From IMG/VR virus record IMGVR_UViG_3300023184_000163, positions 1-54,344 of that record: a DNA stretch of 54,344 bases, one strand, 5' to 3'. The notes beneath the pieces were generated by a model, which worked only from the letters and a program-made list of their open reading frames with translations, was not told the DNA's origin and made no database searches. How positions within the stretch are numbered: position 1 is the first letter of the stretch; each line of letters opens with the position of its first letter. Position numbers and translations under genes: made by a program. This stretch comes from a virus. Below are positions 36,349-47,275 of the stretch, in pieces.

Positions 36349-39300
36349 TTAACAGATTTTAGTATTATTATTAAAGCTTTTTAATAAATCATCTTCTGAT
36401 ACATTATTGTTTTCAAGATAATCTACTATTTTAGATTGTGCATCAGTATCTTTTGAAAATTCATCATATATCATTTGAGAATCTTCAGCATTTTGAATGT
36501 CTTCTTTAGTTAATTCAGTATCATTTTCTAATTCAGCAGCTTCTTCATTCATTTTTATAAAATTTAATTTAAGATCTGTTTGATTAATGTCACCTTTTTC
36601 ACCAGTTATTACATCTTCTACTGTAACATAAGTTTCAGTAACATTTGTAACTTTAACAGGGTTAATATTTGTATTATCAAAGATAGTATTTTTAGGTAAC
36701 AAAAGCATGTTTACATCTAGATTTTCAATAGACATATCTACGTTTAAGTTATTTAATCTATTGTTATAAACATCATGTAATTCATCAGTATTTATACTTA
36801 ATGGATCAGTTTCAATTTGTGTTAGAGCTTCTATATATTTAGTTCTAATTGTATCTATAGTAGCTTTATTAATTGCATCAATAAACTTTTTACCTTTTTT
36901 AGTAGTCTCTATAACATTTTCTTTTTCAGTTGGAATGTTTCCTAATAAAAATGAATTAGATACTAATGTTTCAGTTATTCTTTGTTTTGCTTCAGCATTT
37001 GTAACATTTCTTGTTTTTTGTCCAGAAACTCCTTTTGTTTTTCTACTTCTAGACTTTTCATTCTCAGGTACACTAGTCCTATCGGATACTGCTTGTTGTC
37101 CAAAGACTTTTCCTGATTCTTCTTGGGAACGTTTACTGATTTTTCCATTTTTAGTTAAAGTTATAAGTTGTAAATCATTTATTAAATTATTAATAGCTAT
37201 TATTTGGTTATCTACATCAGTAGAAATATTACCTCTTGTTGTTACTTGAGAAGCTAATTCAGTTAAATCTTCTAAAACAGTATTAGACCAAGTTTTAATA
37301 GCTTTAAGCTCACTATCAGTAATACTAGGAACACCTTCATCAAAAAGTTTATTTAATGCATCAGGATAGTTCTTAGCTAAAATTTCATCTAATTTAATTG
37401 CTAGTCCAGGTGAGTAAGATAATCTAGAAATTTCTTCTAAATCTTTCTTTCTATCATCATTAGTTTTACCTGCATATAATTTAAAATTTTGAGGAGAACT
37501 ATTAATTGCAAAAATGTAATCATTTATATTACCTCCACGCATAGTTCTTTGTGGATTATTATTACTTAATTCTTTAAGAGTTTGCCGTATACCCTTTAAG
37601 TCCATTGTTAATTTACCTATAGTATTAACATTACTATTAAATTTCTCAGAAGGTTCATCTGTAGAAGTGGTAAAAGATTTATTTTCTTTTTGTAATTGTT
37701 GTATAGTATTAAGTATAGTATTTTCTTCTTTTTCTAATTTTGCAATTTCTGCATCATTAACATCATATGTAAGAGAAGCAATAATATTTGGATCAGTACC
37801 TGAGTAGTTAACTCTATATAAAACATCATTAATTAATACAGTATTTTTATTTAAAATTCTAGTTGTATATGAAACATTATTAATAATAATAGTTTCAAAT
37901 ACTTTTTTAGTTGTTTTAACTTGAGATAAACCAACATTATTTAAACTTAACTTTGGATTAGTTACTGCAATTGACTCATAATATAAATCTATAATTTTAG
38001 ATTTAGTTGGTACTTCTACTATATCAGCTTTAGTATCTGTAGTAGAAGTAAGTTGTTTTTCAAGGTCAACAATTTGTTGTTTTATATTATTAGCTTTATC
38101 AACATTTCCAAATTCACCCTCTTCAGTTTTTAAATTTTCTTTTAAAGTATTAATAGCAATTTTAAGAGTATCTTGATCTGCAGTAAAATCTTGTTTGGTC
38201 AAGTCTTCTGAAACAGTTGTTTTTGTTTCATATGTTTTTATAGGATCAATTTGTATACTAAAGGTTCCATTGTCATTAAAAATTAATGTGCCAATTTCAC
38301 CATTGTATAAAACTTTTTTTCCAATGTTATCTTTTAAAGATGTAGATGCACCAATTTCTTCTACAAGTTCATCTGTTGTTTCTATTGTGTCAACATCACT
38401 TATAACAGGAGTTTTTAAAGGAACAATTGATTCAACTTCATTAAAATAATCTAATTCATATGTAGTTAAATCAGAATCTGATACAATATCAGAAAGTTTT
38501 GCACTTAATAAATTACCTTCTCTATCATAGTTAACTTCAATAGGAAGTAAAGAAATTCTTTCTGGCATTATACCAGTCATATTATAAAATAAATTTCTAT
38601 AAATAGATTGTTGAATCCTAAAATATAACTTTTTGCTATACTTACTTGTATCTGTTAATTTAATAACGTCTGCATTACTATTTATTTCAGCTTCAGTTTT
38701 TCCTTCATTATTTAATTTAGTTTTTAATTTTTCTAAATTATTTTCAGCAATAATAGATTTCCAACTTTTTCCTAATAAAGCTTTTACATCTATAATACTA
38801 AACTTACCTTCAGCAGATATTGCAATTAAATCTGTTTCTCCAACTAATCCATTTTCAAATAGTGACTTATCAAATAACATATCACTTGCACTAACAATCA
38901 TATATTTACCATCAATAACACCATCTCTAAAATTAGTTATTATTCCATGGTTACCAAATAAACTATCAAATGCACTTTGAGACATTTTTTCAGGTTTTAC
39001 AATTTTTTTAAATTGTAAACCTTCACGAGTTAAAAAATCTTTTATTAAAACATCAAGCATGTTTCCTACATCTGCTGCTTCTTGATAAGCTGCTCTTTGA
39101 ATTACAGCAATTACATTTTCTCTTGAAAAATCTTTAGTTAACTCTTTTTCAATTTTTTCAAACTTAATAGGGTTTAATGTTAATGAATCTTTACTTCTAA
39201 AAACATTTGATTTAGCAGAATTTAAAACTTTAAGTTTAAAAGCTTGAATAAAAATATCTAATTTATCTTCATCTTTAATACTGGCATCTGCCATTATTGC

Positions 39301-42300
39301 ATCATAATCAGATAAGATAGTACTTTTTATAATAACTTCTTCAGTAACACCTTCTTCATTTGTTTGTTTTTTAACATCATCTTGTAACCAGCTATATAAA
39401 AAAGGTTTATTATTTTTTATTTGATTATTTAATTCTTCAGCTTTTTTAGTTACTCTATCTGCTACAGCACCATCAATTTTTCTTTCAATTAATTCTCCAT
39501 CTTCATTTAAAACTTTTTCAATTTCAGATTGTCTATTTGTTATTGTATCATTGAATATTTGTAATGCAGTATCAAATGGAGTTGTATCTTGTTGAAGTCC
39601 CTGGTTTCTTAAAAAATTAATAACTCTATCTAATTCTATTAAATCATCTGCAAGATTTGCTGCTTGTTTATCAGTTAACTTTTCTTTTTTATCTAATATA
39701 TTTTGATAAGCATTTCTTATATCAGTAAGAGGTTGAATTTTACTTGTTATTTTAATTTCATAACCTTTTTGTATTTTAATATATTTAAATTTAGGAGCTT
39801 TAAATTGTCTTTTTTCAGCTTCTTCAATAAGTTTTTGAGCAGCTTTAGATGCATTAAACTCTGTAATAACTTTTTCTTGTGTTTCTAACCAGTTATTTCT
39901 TATAAGTTCATACTTATCATCATTAACATCTGTACCTATTTCTGAATTAAATTTATCATTTAAAATATTATATAACTCTTTTGATTGTTTTTCAATTTCA
40001 CTCCATGTTGCTGATACTGAAACATCATTATCTTCATCTTCTTTTGAAACACCTTTTTTAGTAAATTCAGTTTTTAAATTTGTAATGTGTGAGTCATATC
40101 TTAAATTAATTTCATTTATTACTTTTTGATAATCAGCCCATGATCTAGTTTTTTTAATTATCTCAACAGGTTCAATTTCAGTAACAATTTCAGTAGTTGT
40201 TCTTAATCTTTCTTTTTCATTATTTAATAATTCAGCTATACCAACTAAATCAAATGCAGTTTGTGAACGTTGACCTTTATCAAATGTTTTTTCATAAGAA
40301 TCAAAAATAGGTTTTATTACTTCTACTAATTTTTTCTTATCATTCTCATTTTTGTATTGTATATCTTCTAATAACTCATTACTAAAATATTCTTTTGGTA
40401 TTGTTGTATTTTTTAAAAAATTACTAATACGGGATTGAATTAAAGCAGGGTCATCAGAAATAAGACTTTCAAGAAAAGTATCTATTTCAGCAATCTTTCT
40501 ATCTATTCTAAGTTGTGAAATTGGTTGTGTAACTTCTCTTCCTTTTTCTTCTTGTTCAACTAATTCATCATATGAAAAATCTGTTTCATCTTTTATATCT
40601 CTTTTAAAATTTTCATCAGCTGTATCAAGTTCTTTTTGTTTTTGTTGTAATAAATCTTCTAAAGCTTCTTCAAATTGTCCTTCTACATTTACTTGTTCTC
40701 CAGCAGCAGGTTCTCTTTGCATATCAGCTGTGTTTGTAAAAATATATGCATATTTATCATAGGCTATACTTCCTTTAGGAATTATTCTTTCATTTCCCTC
40801 AGTAGCTTCAATAAAATAATCAGGTAAATTATTAGGGTTTTCAACCCAATTTGCAAAGTCATCAAGATCTACATAAATATTTTGATCAGATAATGATTTT
40901 AATAAATCATTATTTTCTTTTGCAATTATAGATTTGTTAATTATTTCTTTGTAATAATTTTTTCTATTTAAATAAAGATTACGCATCCATTCAAAGTTTC
41001 TTTCTACATGTTCATAAAATGAAGCAGGTTGTGAAAGTAAATTAATGTATGGCACTAGTATTTGTGATTCTAATTTTAATTGTTCAGCATCAATAAGATA
41101 ACTAAATAAAGAATCTATACCACCTTCTTTTTTATTTAAATCATTTAATACTTTTTGATAATTAACATCTGATCCAGCTAAAGTTTTAAGTAAATTTTCA
41201 AAAGCATCTTTTAATATTTTTTTTGGTTCTACACCTGTTTCTTCAACTGTTTTTTTTAATCCTTCAATTTCTTTATTAATCTCTTCTTTATTTGGAAGAT
41301 TTTCAGTATTAACTTTATCTTGTAATTCATTTAATGATTCAATATTATTAGAAATAGTTTCTTTATATAATATTTGTTTTTGATTAAAAAGACTTAATGC
41401 AGATAGCATTTTTTCTTTTTCAAGAGCAGTTCTATTTGATTCAGGTGTGTTAATATTTTTTAAATTTTCAATTTCAGTAGATAACATATCTATTGTATTT
41501 GACAATTTATTTGAATCTATTAATGTTTGAAAATCATTAGAAGGTAAATTTTTAAAAAGTTCACTTCTATTTAAAGTATTTACAATTTTGTTTACTCTTT
41601 CTAAATTGTTTTGAAAAGATTCATTTAAAAAAATTAAATTAAAAATTCCTTTATCAAGTGCCTTATTATATATGGCTGCTTTATCATATTCTGGAGTATT
41701 TTCTTTTAAGTCTTTTAAATTTATTTTTTTTGTTCCAAATGTATTTTGAGCATAAGTCCATTGTTCTTGAATATTTTTTGATTTTTTTAAATAATCAGTT
41801 AACATTGTTCTTGTTTTTGCTCCTTCACCTTTTTTAATGTCAAGAGTTTCTTCTAATTCAGTATCACTAAGAGATAAATACTTTTTAAAATTATTATTAA
41901 GTATATTATGTGTTCCAGCTTGTAATGTAGTTAAAGTGTTTGACAAAAAAGAAGCTTCTACATTATCAAATTTTTGTTTTGTTGAATCTTCTTGATCATC
42001 ATTTCTAGAAATAATACTTTGACTACCATAATTATGCATTCTTTCATTTAAAAATTCAACAGGATTTTGATGACTTTCAGTCATAACTTTTGCTAAATTA
42101 GTTGCATAGTTTTTTCTTTCTTCCATATAAGTTTTATACATTTCCGGATCCATATTATATTTATTATATAATATAGATGCAGTTCTTGGAACACCACCAC
42201 TAAAAGGTCTTAATAAACCCCCCATTAAAAAACCTGACATAAAAGTTTCAGCACCTTGTCCACTTATTTGTGAACCAAAAGCTGAATCTAAAGTAGACAT

Positions 42301-43905
42301 GGAATATTTATAATTTGCTAATGAAGGATCAAAAAAAGAATTAACATAATAGTCTTCAGTTGCTTTTGCAATTACATCTTGCATAACTTCTTGAGCACCT
42401 TCAACAACATTTACTTTAAAATAATTAATTGAAGCTTTAGCAAAATTTGCAGGTTTAAAAAAACCTTTTAATGCATTTTTTGCATTAAATTCTACTACAT
42501 CATAAGCACCTTCTTTAACACCTTTTTTTCCAGCTTCATAAACTATATCAAATTCTTTTCCAACTTGACGAACTTTTCTAGAAGCTCCTGCCATAAAGTT
42601 TCCTTCAACTAAATTTTTAAATGCTATTTTATTTGAATAAAAAACTAAAAGACCATTTTTCCATGTATCTCTAAAACCAGCAACTTTTGATACTTTTCTC
42701 ATTTCAAGTTGTTCATCATCTGTTGGTGCTCTATTTTTTTCTACCCAAAATTTATCATAAAGTTTATTATAGGTATTGTTTTCAACAAAGCCACCTTCAA
42801 GTCTACCTTCTGATAAAGCCATGTTCATTCCAATTACATCTCTAAATAATCCACCAGCAGTTTTTGCAGTTCTTGCAAAATTGGATAAATTATCATTATT
42901 TGTAAAAGATTTTAATCCTTGTGTAGTATTGTTTAATGGGTTTATAAAATTTACAGTAGTTCTAGAAGCAGTATTAAATAATCTTTTGGCATCATTAAAT
43001 TTTTCTAAATTTTTTAAATTAGTAAGCATTTTACCACCATATTTACCCATATTCCAAAGTGATTTTGGAACTGATAATAAACTTTTAATTGCACCTGCAG
43101 CACCACCAACAGCACCACCAATAACTGTTCCTTCTGGTCCAACTAATGAACCTTCTATAGCTCCAATTGTAGCATATTCTAATGCAGCTTCAGACATTAT
43201 ACCTACTGAATAAGCTGCACTATTAAGAACATTATTTACAAAGCCAGGAATTCCACCTTTAGTAGACATACCAATAGAAGAATATTCTTCATATGACTTT
43301 GCTTCTTCAACATCTTGTCCAAAGTCTCCAGCAAAAGCTTTTGCATAACTTTTTGGATTTGCAAATAAACCTTGAAAAAACATAGGTGCTGCAGCTTGAG
43401 TTCCCATTCTAACAAAGTCATCAAATATAGTTGTGTTAGCATTAAAGACTTCTTCATTATTTAGTTCTGGATTAAATCCAATTTTATCAAATGTTTTTTG
43501 TCCGTATGCTTTATATCTTGCTTTATGTGCACCAGTACTAGAAGCATCATACATAAAAGATTTTGCATATTGACTATTATCTTCATGTTGATATGCTTCC
43601 TGTTGTCTTCTATTAACTAATGCTTTTAGTTTATCTTTAGTATTAGTAGCAATTTGTTTTTTATCATAAGGTGGAAAACCAATTACATTATCTCTAATAC
43701 TCTGTTGTTTAATTGTTGGAGTACTTTCTGGACTAATATTACTTTTTACTTTAACAGGAAGAGCTTCTGGTTTTACAGCAAACTTAAAAGACTCAGTTTG
43801 AAAATCTTTATTACCAAAAGGTAAAAAATTTTCTATATCTGTAGTTCCTGGATTAATAAATTGACCCATTTTAGTAATGTCTGCTGAAATATTTTCTTCT
43901 GCCAT
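36349..43905 (-). CDS. Giant virion cargo protein with PD-(D/E)XK-like nuclease core
   Basis: A 2518-residue protein. Residues ~242-272 form a Gly/Ala-rich hydrophobic zipper (GSLVGPEGTVIGGAVGGAAG), often seen in segments that insert in membranes. Residues ~600-1500 are long charged helices. Near residue 1620 begins a nuclease-like fold: a motif-I-like helix VGNMLDVLIKDFL, then GETDLIAIS with E1690 and D1692, then FSIIDVKA with D1706 and K1708, then a helix RIQQSIYRNLFYNM with the Gln/Tyr signature of RecB/Cas4-type nucleases. It may be packaged and injected, cutting or processing host or phage DNA. The C-terminus is acidic and ends NNTKIC. Function inferred from motifs and position. Confidence 0.75.
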   Translation of the reverse strand: MAEENISADITKMGQFINPGTTDIENFLPFGNKDFQTESFKFAVKPEALPVKVKSNISPESTPTIKQQSIRDNVIGFPPYDKKQIATNTKDKLKALVNRRQQEAYQHEDNSQYAKSFMYDASSTGAHKARYKAYGQKTFDKIGFNPELNNEEVFNANTTIFDDFVRMGTQAAAPMFFQGLFANPKSYAKAFAGDFGQDVEEAKSYEEYSSIGMSTKGGIPGFVNNVLNSAAYSVGIMSEAALEYATIGAIEGSLVGPEGTVIGGAVGGAAGAIKSLLSVPKSLWNMGKYGGKMLTNLKNLEKFNDAKRLFNTASRTTVNFINPLNNTTQGLKSFTNNDNLSNFARTAKTAGGLFRDVIGMNMALSEGRLEGGFVENNTYNKLYDKFWVEKNRAPTDDEQLEMRKVSKVAGFRDTWKNGLLVFYSNKIAFKNLVEGNFMAGASRKVRQVGKEFDIVYEAGKKGVKEGAYDVVEFNAKNALKGFFKPANFAKASINYFKVNVVEGAQEVMQDVIAKATEDYYVNSFFDPSLANYKYSMSTLDSAFGSQISGQGAETFMSGFLMGGLLRPFSGGVPRTASILYNKYNMDPEMYKTYMEERKNYATNLAKVMTESHQNPVEFLNERMHNYGSQSIISRNDDQEDSTKQKFDNVEASFLSNTLTTLQAGTHNILNNNFKKYLSLSDTELEETLDIKKGEGAKTRTMLTDYLKKSKNIQEQWTYAQNTFGTKKINLKDLKENTPEYDKAAIYNKALDKGIFNLIFLNESFQNNLERVNKIVNTLNRSELFKNLPSNDFQTLIDSNKLSNTIDMLSTEIENLKNINTPESNRTALEKEKMLSALSLFNQKQILYKETISNNIESLNELQDKVNTENLPNKEEINKEIEGLKKTVEETGVEPKKILKDAFENLLKTLAGSDVNYQKVLNDLNKKEGGIDSLFSYLIDAEQLKLESQILVPYINLLSQPASFYEHVERNFEWMRNLYLNRKNYYKEIINKSIIAKENNDLLKSLSDQNIYVDLDDFANWVENPNNLPDYFIEATEGNERIIPKGSIAYDKYAYIFTNTADMQREPAAGEQVNVEGQFEEALEDLLQQKQKELDTADENFKRDIKDETDFSYDELVEQEEKGREVTQPISQLRIDRKIAEIDTFLESLISDDPALIQSRISNFLKNTTIPKEYFSNELLEDIQYKNENDKKKLVEVIKPIFDSYEKTFDKGQRSQTAFDLVGIAELLNNEKERLRTTTEIVTEIEPVEIIKKTRSWADYQKVINEINLRYDSHITNLKTEFTKKGVSKEDEDNDVSVSATWSEIEKQSKELYNILNDKFNSEIGTDVNDDKYELIRNNWLETQEKVITEFNASKAAQKLIEEAEKRQFKAPKFKYIKIQKGYEIKITSKIQPLTDIRNAYQNILDKKEKLTDKQAANLADDLIELDRVINFLRNQGLQQDTTPFDTALQIFNDTITNRQSEIEKVLNEDGELIERKIDGAVADRVTKKAEELNNQIKNNKPFLYSWLQDDVKKQTNEEGVTEEVIIKSTILSDYDAIMADASIKDEDKLDIFIQAFKLKVLNSAKSNVFRSKDSLTLNPIKFEKIEKELTKDFSRENVIAVIQRAAYQEAADVGNMLDVLIKDFLTREGLQFKKIVKPEKMSQSAFDSLFGNHGIITNFRDGVIDGKYMIVSASDMLFDKSLFENGLVGETDLIAISAEGKFSIIDVKALLGKSWKSIIAENNLEKLKTKLNNEGKTEAEINSNADVIKLTDTSKYSKKLYFRIQQSIYRNLFYNMTGIMPERISLLPIEVNYDREGNLLSAKLSDIVSDSDLTTYELDYFNEVESIVPLKTPVISDVDTIETTDELVEEIGASTSLKDNIGKKVLYNGEIGTLIFNDNGTFSIQIDPIKTYETKTTVSEDLTKQDFTADQDTLKIAINTLKENLKTEEGEFGNVDKANNIKQQIVDLEKQLTSTTDTKADIVEVPTKSKIIDLYYESIAVTNPKLSLNNVGLSQVKTTKKVFETIIINNVSYTTRILNKNTVLINDVLYRVNYSGTDPNIIASLTYDVNDAEIAKLEKEENTILNTIQQLQKENKSFTTSTDEPSEKFNSNVNTIGKLTMDLKGIRQTLKELSNNNPQRTMRGGNINDYIFAINSSPQNFKLYAGKTNDDRKKDLEEISRLSYSPGLAIKLDEILAKNYPDALNKLFDEGVPSITDSELKAIKTWSNTVLEDLTELASQVTTRGNISTDVDNQIIAINNLINDLQLITLTKNGKISKRSQEESGKVFGQQAVSDRTSVPENEKSRSRKTKGVSGQKTRNVTNAEAKQRITETLVSNSFLLGNIPTEKENVIETTKKGKKFIDAINKATIDTIRTKYIEALTQIETDPLSINTDELHDVYNNRLNNLNVDMSIENLDVNMLLLPKNTIFDNTNINPVKVTNVTETYVTVEDVITGEKGDINQTDLKLNFIKMNEEAAELENDTELTKEDIQNAEDSQMIYDEFSKDTDAQSKIVDYLENNNVSEDDLLKSFNNNTKIC

Positions 43906-43919
43906 TTTAAAATATTAAA

Positions 43920-46900
43920 TTATTCAAAAGGATTATTAGGTGACACACCTGGAACTTTTGAATTTGAATACAAAGCATTCCATGTTTCTGCATTATCTTT
44001 AGCTATAATTCTAAAATCTTGAAGTATATCATCATATGCATTATCAATTTTCATATTAATAGGTGGATAAACTCCACCTGCTCTTTCCATTTTACCAGTT
44101 ACAGGATTTAAAATATTATAATTAAACTCTACTGTATAAGGAGCAAGACTATTAATTGTACCTTTACTTATTTTTAAATCTCCTGCACCAAGAGCATCTG
44201 TATAATTATATTCATCTAAAGATTCTACAATAGATTCTAAACCAGTTCTTTGATTTCTTGTAAATAAAGAATTTTTCCAATTATTAGTATTTGACATCAT
44301 AGTAACACCATTTTTTAAAATAGCATTAGCAATTTCTTGTGTTATAATACCACCATCTTTAGCAGCTTTAAGTTCATCTAAAACATCTTTAGTAGGATAA
44401 ATAACCATTGCTCCTACATTTTTATTTTCAAGAGCAATTTGACCACTAGCTAATCTAAAGTTTTTTGTTTTATCATCACCTAATTTAGAATAATAATTAC
44501 CTATAATTAATTCTGCAATTTTTACAACATCATCGGAACCAGACTCAAATGCATCTTTTGTATCATTAAGTCCAGTTTTATTTGCTCCATAAAAACTAAT
44601 TGGATTATTAGTTTGATCATAAAAATTTATCTTAGATACATCTTTTTGAAATTCATTAAAAGATTTAAAACCTTGACTTTGAATAGCATTTACACTTACA
44701 TTTATAGCATTTAAATTTGTATTATACATAGCATTTCCTTTTCCATCTTTATTAAATAAAGGTGATAAAGATTTAATTTCTCTTCCGTTTTGTATAATTT
44801 CTGTATAAGAATTTGTTAAACTTCCATATAAAGATCTTAAAGCAGATTCTGGCCCACTTAAAGCAAATTTTCCAGTAAGATATGAACTTTTAATATTTGA
44901 AACTTCTCTACCTGTTAAATTTGGATATTCTTGAGTACCAATTGCACTACCAGCACCAGGTGTTGCATTATTATTTGCTTTTGTAAGAATGTTATCTAAT
45001 TCAATTTTTTCATTTTTAGTTAAAGAACCTATAGCTTGGGTTTTCCTACCATAATTATCATTATTATTTAAAGTTCTAACAGAACTTTTATATATGCTCA
45101 TAGCTTTAGCAATAAATTCTTCTTCACTAACTTTTGATAAATCACTGTTTAAGAAAAGATCTGTAATATCTTTTCTTTTACTAGGATCAATTCCACTTAT
45201 TTCAGTAGAAGATCTTAAAGTTTTTAATACAGCATCTCTATTAGATTTTTCTATATACTCATTTCCTTCTATAAAATGCATATAATTTCTCATTTTTATA
45301 TGAGAACCATCATTTAAATAATTATATGCTACCTTATCAGGATTTCCTTTTTGATCATTAGCAAATTCTAATACTCTATTGTATACTCCTTGTACATATT
45401 TAGCACCCTTACCTTGTAAAAAAGTTAAAGGATTATTATTATATTCTTTAGTAAAATTTTCTCTAGTAGTTGCAGTAGCATCATCTATTTTTTCCATTAT
45501 AGATTGATATGCAGGTTTTGCACGGTTAATTCTACCTTGTTTTGAATTACTTCGGTCAAGACTTTTTATAAGTGTTCCCATATTAGTAATTTTTCCACTT
45601 GGATGAAAAATTGAATTTGCTTGTTCATGAGTTAAATCTCCATTTTTTTCAGCTGTTCTAACAAAATGCAACATACCTTCAAAAGATGGTATTACTTCAT
45701 CTGATAATTTTTTTTCTATATTTTTATTTTCTGCTAATATAGATTGTCCCATATCACCAGCACCACCTTTTGTATTTGCACCTGGTATATTAAATGGTTC
45801 ATTATTTGCAGGATTTGGAATACCTACAAAACTACCTGTAAATTTACCAGTTTCTGGATCTATCTCTGGTTCAATTCCAATGTATGAACCATTTTTAACA
45901 CCTTGTTCAAGCATTACTTTTTTTACATCAGCAAGTATTTTTTTATCAAGCATTTTTTCTTGATGCTGTTGTTGATTTTTTTGTCTAGCTCTTGCATAAG
46001 CATCATTTTGTGCTGAAACACCATAAGCATCTGGAGACATGTCTTCAACTATTCCAATTCTAGAATATTTATATGCAGCTAAATTAATATCTTTTTCAGC
46101 TAACATAGCAGCAGTACCAGCATCAACTTGAGCTCTAAATAAAGGAATATTATTTAAGGGATCAGGAGTTGATCCTGTTGTTGTTGCTGTTTTACTTGTT
46201 TTATTTGTTATCTCATCATTTAATTTACCTGTATAAGATTCATTTGCTGTAGCAACAGCTATGGCTTCTTCTAAACTTCTAAAATAACCTGGAGTAAATT
46301 GATTTCCTTTACCAGTTTCAAGATTTTTCTTTCCTTCTTCAACTTTTATATCTAACTTTTTAACTTCTTCTACATTTCCTTGGTGTTTTAATTTAATATA
46401 TTCTTGAATTGTAGCATATTGTTTTGTAAGATAACTTCTTTCAGTTGCAACTAAATCACCATTAAATTCTGAAGCATGTTCTTTAATATGTTTTTTTCTA
46501 TTTACATAAGCTTCAGCTCTATGAACTGCTTGTAATGCAGGATCTGATGCATAATCAGCTGCAAAAATATTTTGTAAAGATGGAATAATCATATCTCCAT
46601 TTTTCTTTCTTATAAAATATCTTCCATCTGATTTAGTAATATCTGCACTTATCCCTAATTTTTTAGCATTTTCTACATAAGTATCAACAGGATTTTTATA
46701 AGGAGTATATTCTACATTTGCAAATTGTAATGATTCATCATCAGTACTATTTTTAAACTCATCTTTTTCAAACATCATTTTTTCAATACCTGTTGACCAA
46801 AAAGTATTTTTTAATTTTGGGTCTAAAGATTTATCTAAAGCCATAGCTGCATTATACTTATTACCAAAATCTTTAGTATAAGCCATGTCTTTCATTAAAT

Positions 46901-47210
46901 AATTATCTTTATAAAATGGAGAAAAAATTTGAGCAGCTTGATCAACATTACTTTGTATAGATAAATCTAATGCAGATACTCTTTTTAAATTAAAATCAAT
47001 TTGTTTTAAATATTCTTCCTTTTTTTTAATATTTGGTTCTCTGGTTAAATCTGCATAAAGATATTTACCATACAGATTATTTAATGATTTAAAGTTAGAA
47101 TCATATTGATTTTGTTTTGTTTGCAAATAATTTCCAATAAAATTTAAATCAGGCTGAAAAGGCTGATAATCTGGAATGTAATCTGTAACACCTTGTATGT
47201 ACGTTGCCAT
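43920..47210 (-). CDS. Probable virion internal or portal-proximal protein
   Basis: A 1096-residue soluble protein starting MATYIQGVTDYIPDYQPFQPD. The first ~60 residues are Tyr/Pro/Gln-rich, then a long helical region (~60-330), a Gly/Ala-containing middle and a mixed C-terminal domain ending PNNPFE. No enzyme motif, signal peptide or membrane helix is visible. It lies immediately before the 2518-residue giant (14-base gap) and after a 65-base spacer. In crAss-like phages genes in this place encode cargo or tail-assembly proteins, so a structural or ejected role is likely. I cannot assign the specific component. Confidence 0.6.
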   Translation of the reverse strand: MATYIQGVTDYIPDYQPFQPDLNFIGNYLQTKQNQYDSNFKSLNNLYGKYLYADLTREPNIKKKEEYLKQIDFNLKRVSALDLSIQSNVDQAAQIFSPFYKDNYLMKDMAYTKDFGNKYNAAMALDKSLDPKLKNTFWSTGIEKMMFEKDEFKNSTDDESLQFANVEYTPYKNPVDTYVENAKKLGISADITKSDGRYFIRKKNGDMIIPSLQNIFAADYASDPALQAVHRAEAYVNRKKHIKEHASEFNGDLVATERSYLTKQYATIQEYIKLKHQGNVEEVKKLDIKVEEGKKNLETGKGNQFTPGYFRSLEEAIAVATANESYTGKLNDEITNKTSKTATTTGSTPDPLNNIPLFRAQVDAGTAAMLAEKDINLAAYKYSRIGIVEDMSPDAYGVSAQNDAYARARQKNQQQHQEKMLDKKILADVKKVMLEQGVKNGSYIGIEPEIDPETGKFTGSFVGIPNPANNEPFNIPGANTKGGAGDMGQSILAENKNIEKKLSDEVIPSFEGMLHFVRTAEKNGDLTHEQANSIFHPSGKITNMGTLIKSLDRSNSKQGRINRAKPAYQSIMEKIDDATATTRENFTKEYNNNPLTFLQGKGAKYVQGVYNRVLEFANDQKGNPDKVAYNYLNDGSHIKMRNYMHFIEGNEYIEKSNRDAVLKTLRSSTEISGIDPSKRKDITDLFLNSDLSKVSEEEFIAKAMSIYKSSVRTLNNNDNYGRKTQAIGSLTKNEKIELDNILTKANNNATPGAGSAIGTQEYPNLTGREVSNIKSSYLTGKFALSGPESALRSLYGSLTNSYTEIIQNGREIKSLSPLFNKDGKGNAMYNTNLNAINVSVNAIQSQGFKSFNEFQKDVSKINFYDQTNNPISFYGANKTGLNDTKDAFESGSDDVVKIAELIIGNYYSKLGDDKTKNFRLASGQIALENKNVGAMVIYPTKDVLDELKAAKDGGIITQEIANAILKNGVTMMSNTNNWKNSLFTRNQRTGLESIVESLDEYNYTDALGAGDLKISKGTINSLAPYTVEFNYNILNPVTGKMERAGGVYPPINMKIDNAYDDILQDFRIIAKDNAETWNALYSNSKVPGVSPNNPFE

Positions 47211-47246
47211 AAGTAATTATATATTGTAAATATATTAAAATATTAT

Positions 47247-47261
47247 AAGTTTAATAAACTT
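47247..47261. repeat. 15-base palindrome in late-gene spacer
   Basis: AAGTTTAATAAACTT is a perfect inverted repeat (7 pairs around one base) in the 65-base spacer between two leftward late genes. A similar element lies at 53799-53815. It could be a weak terminator or a protein-binding site; no strong T run follows on the minus strand. Confidence 0.4.
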
Positions 47262-47275
47262 TGAAAATTTATCAA

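Noticed and set aside
42776-43213. 145-codon rightward open frame opposite the 2518-residue giant
   Set aside because: It mirrors the glycine-zipper and helix-coding region on the other strand, has odd composition and no start context; treated as an antisense shadow.
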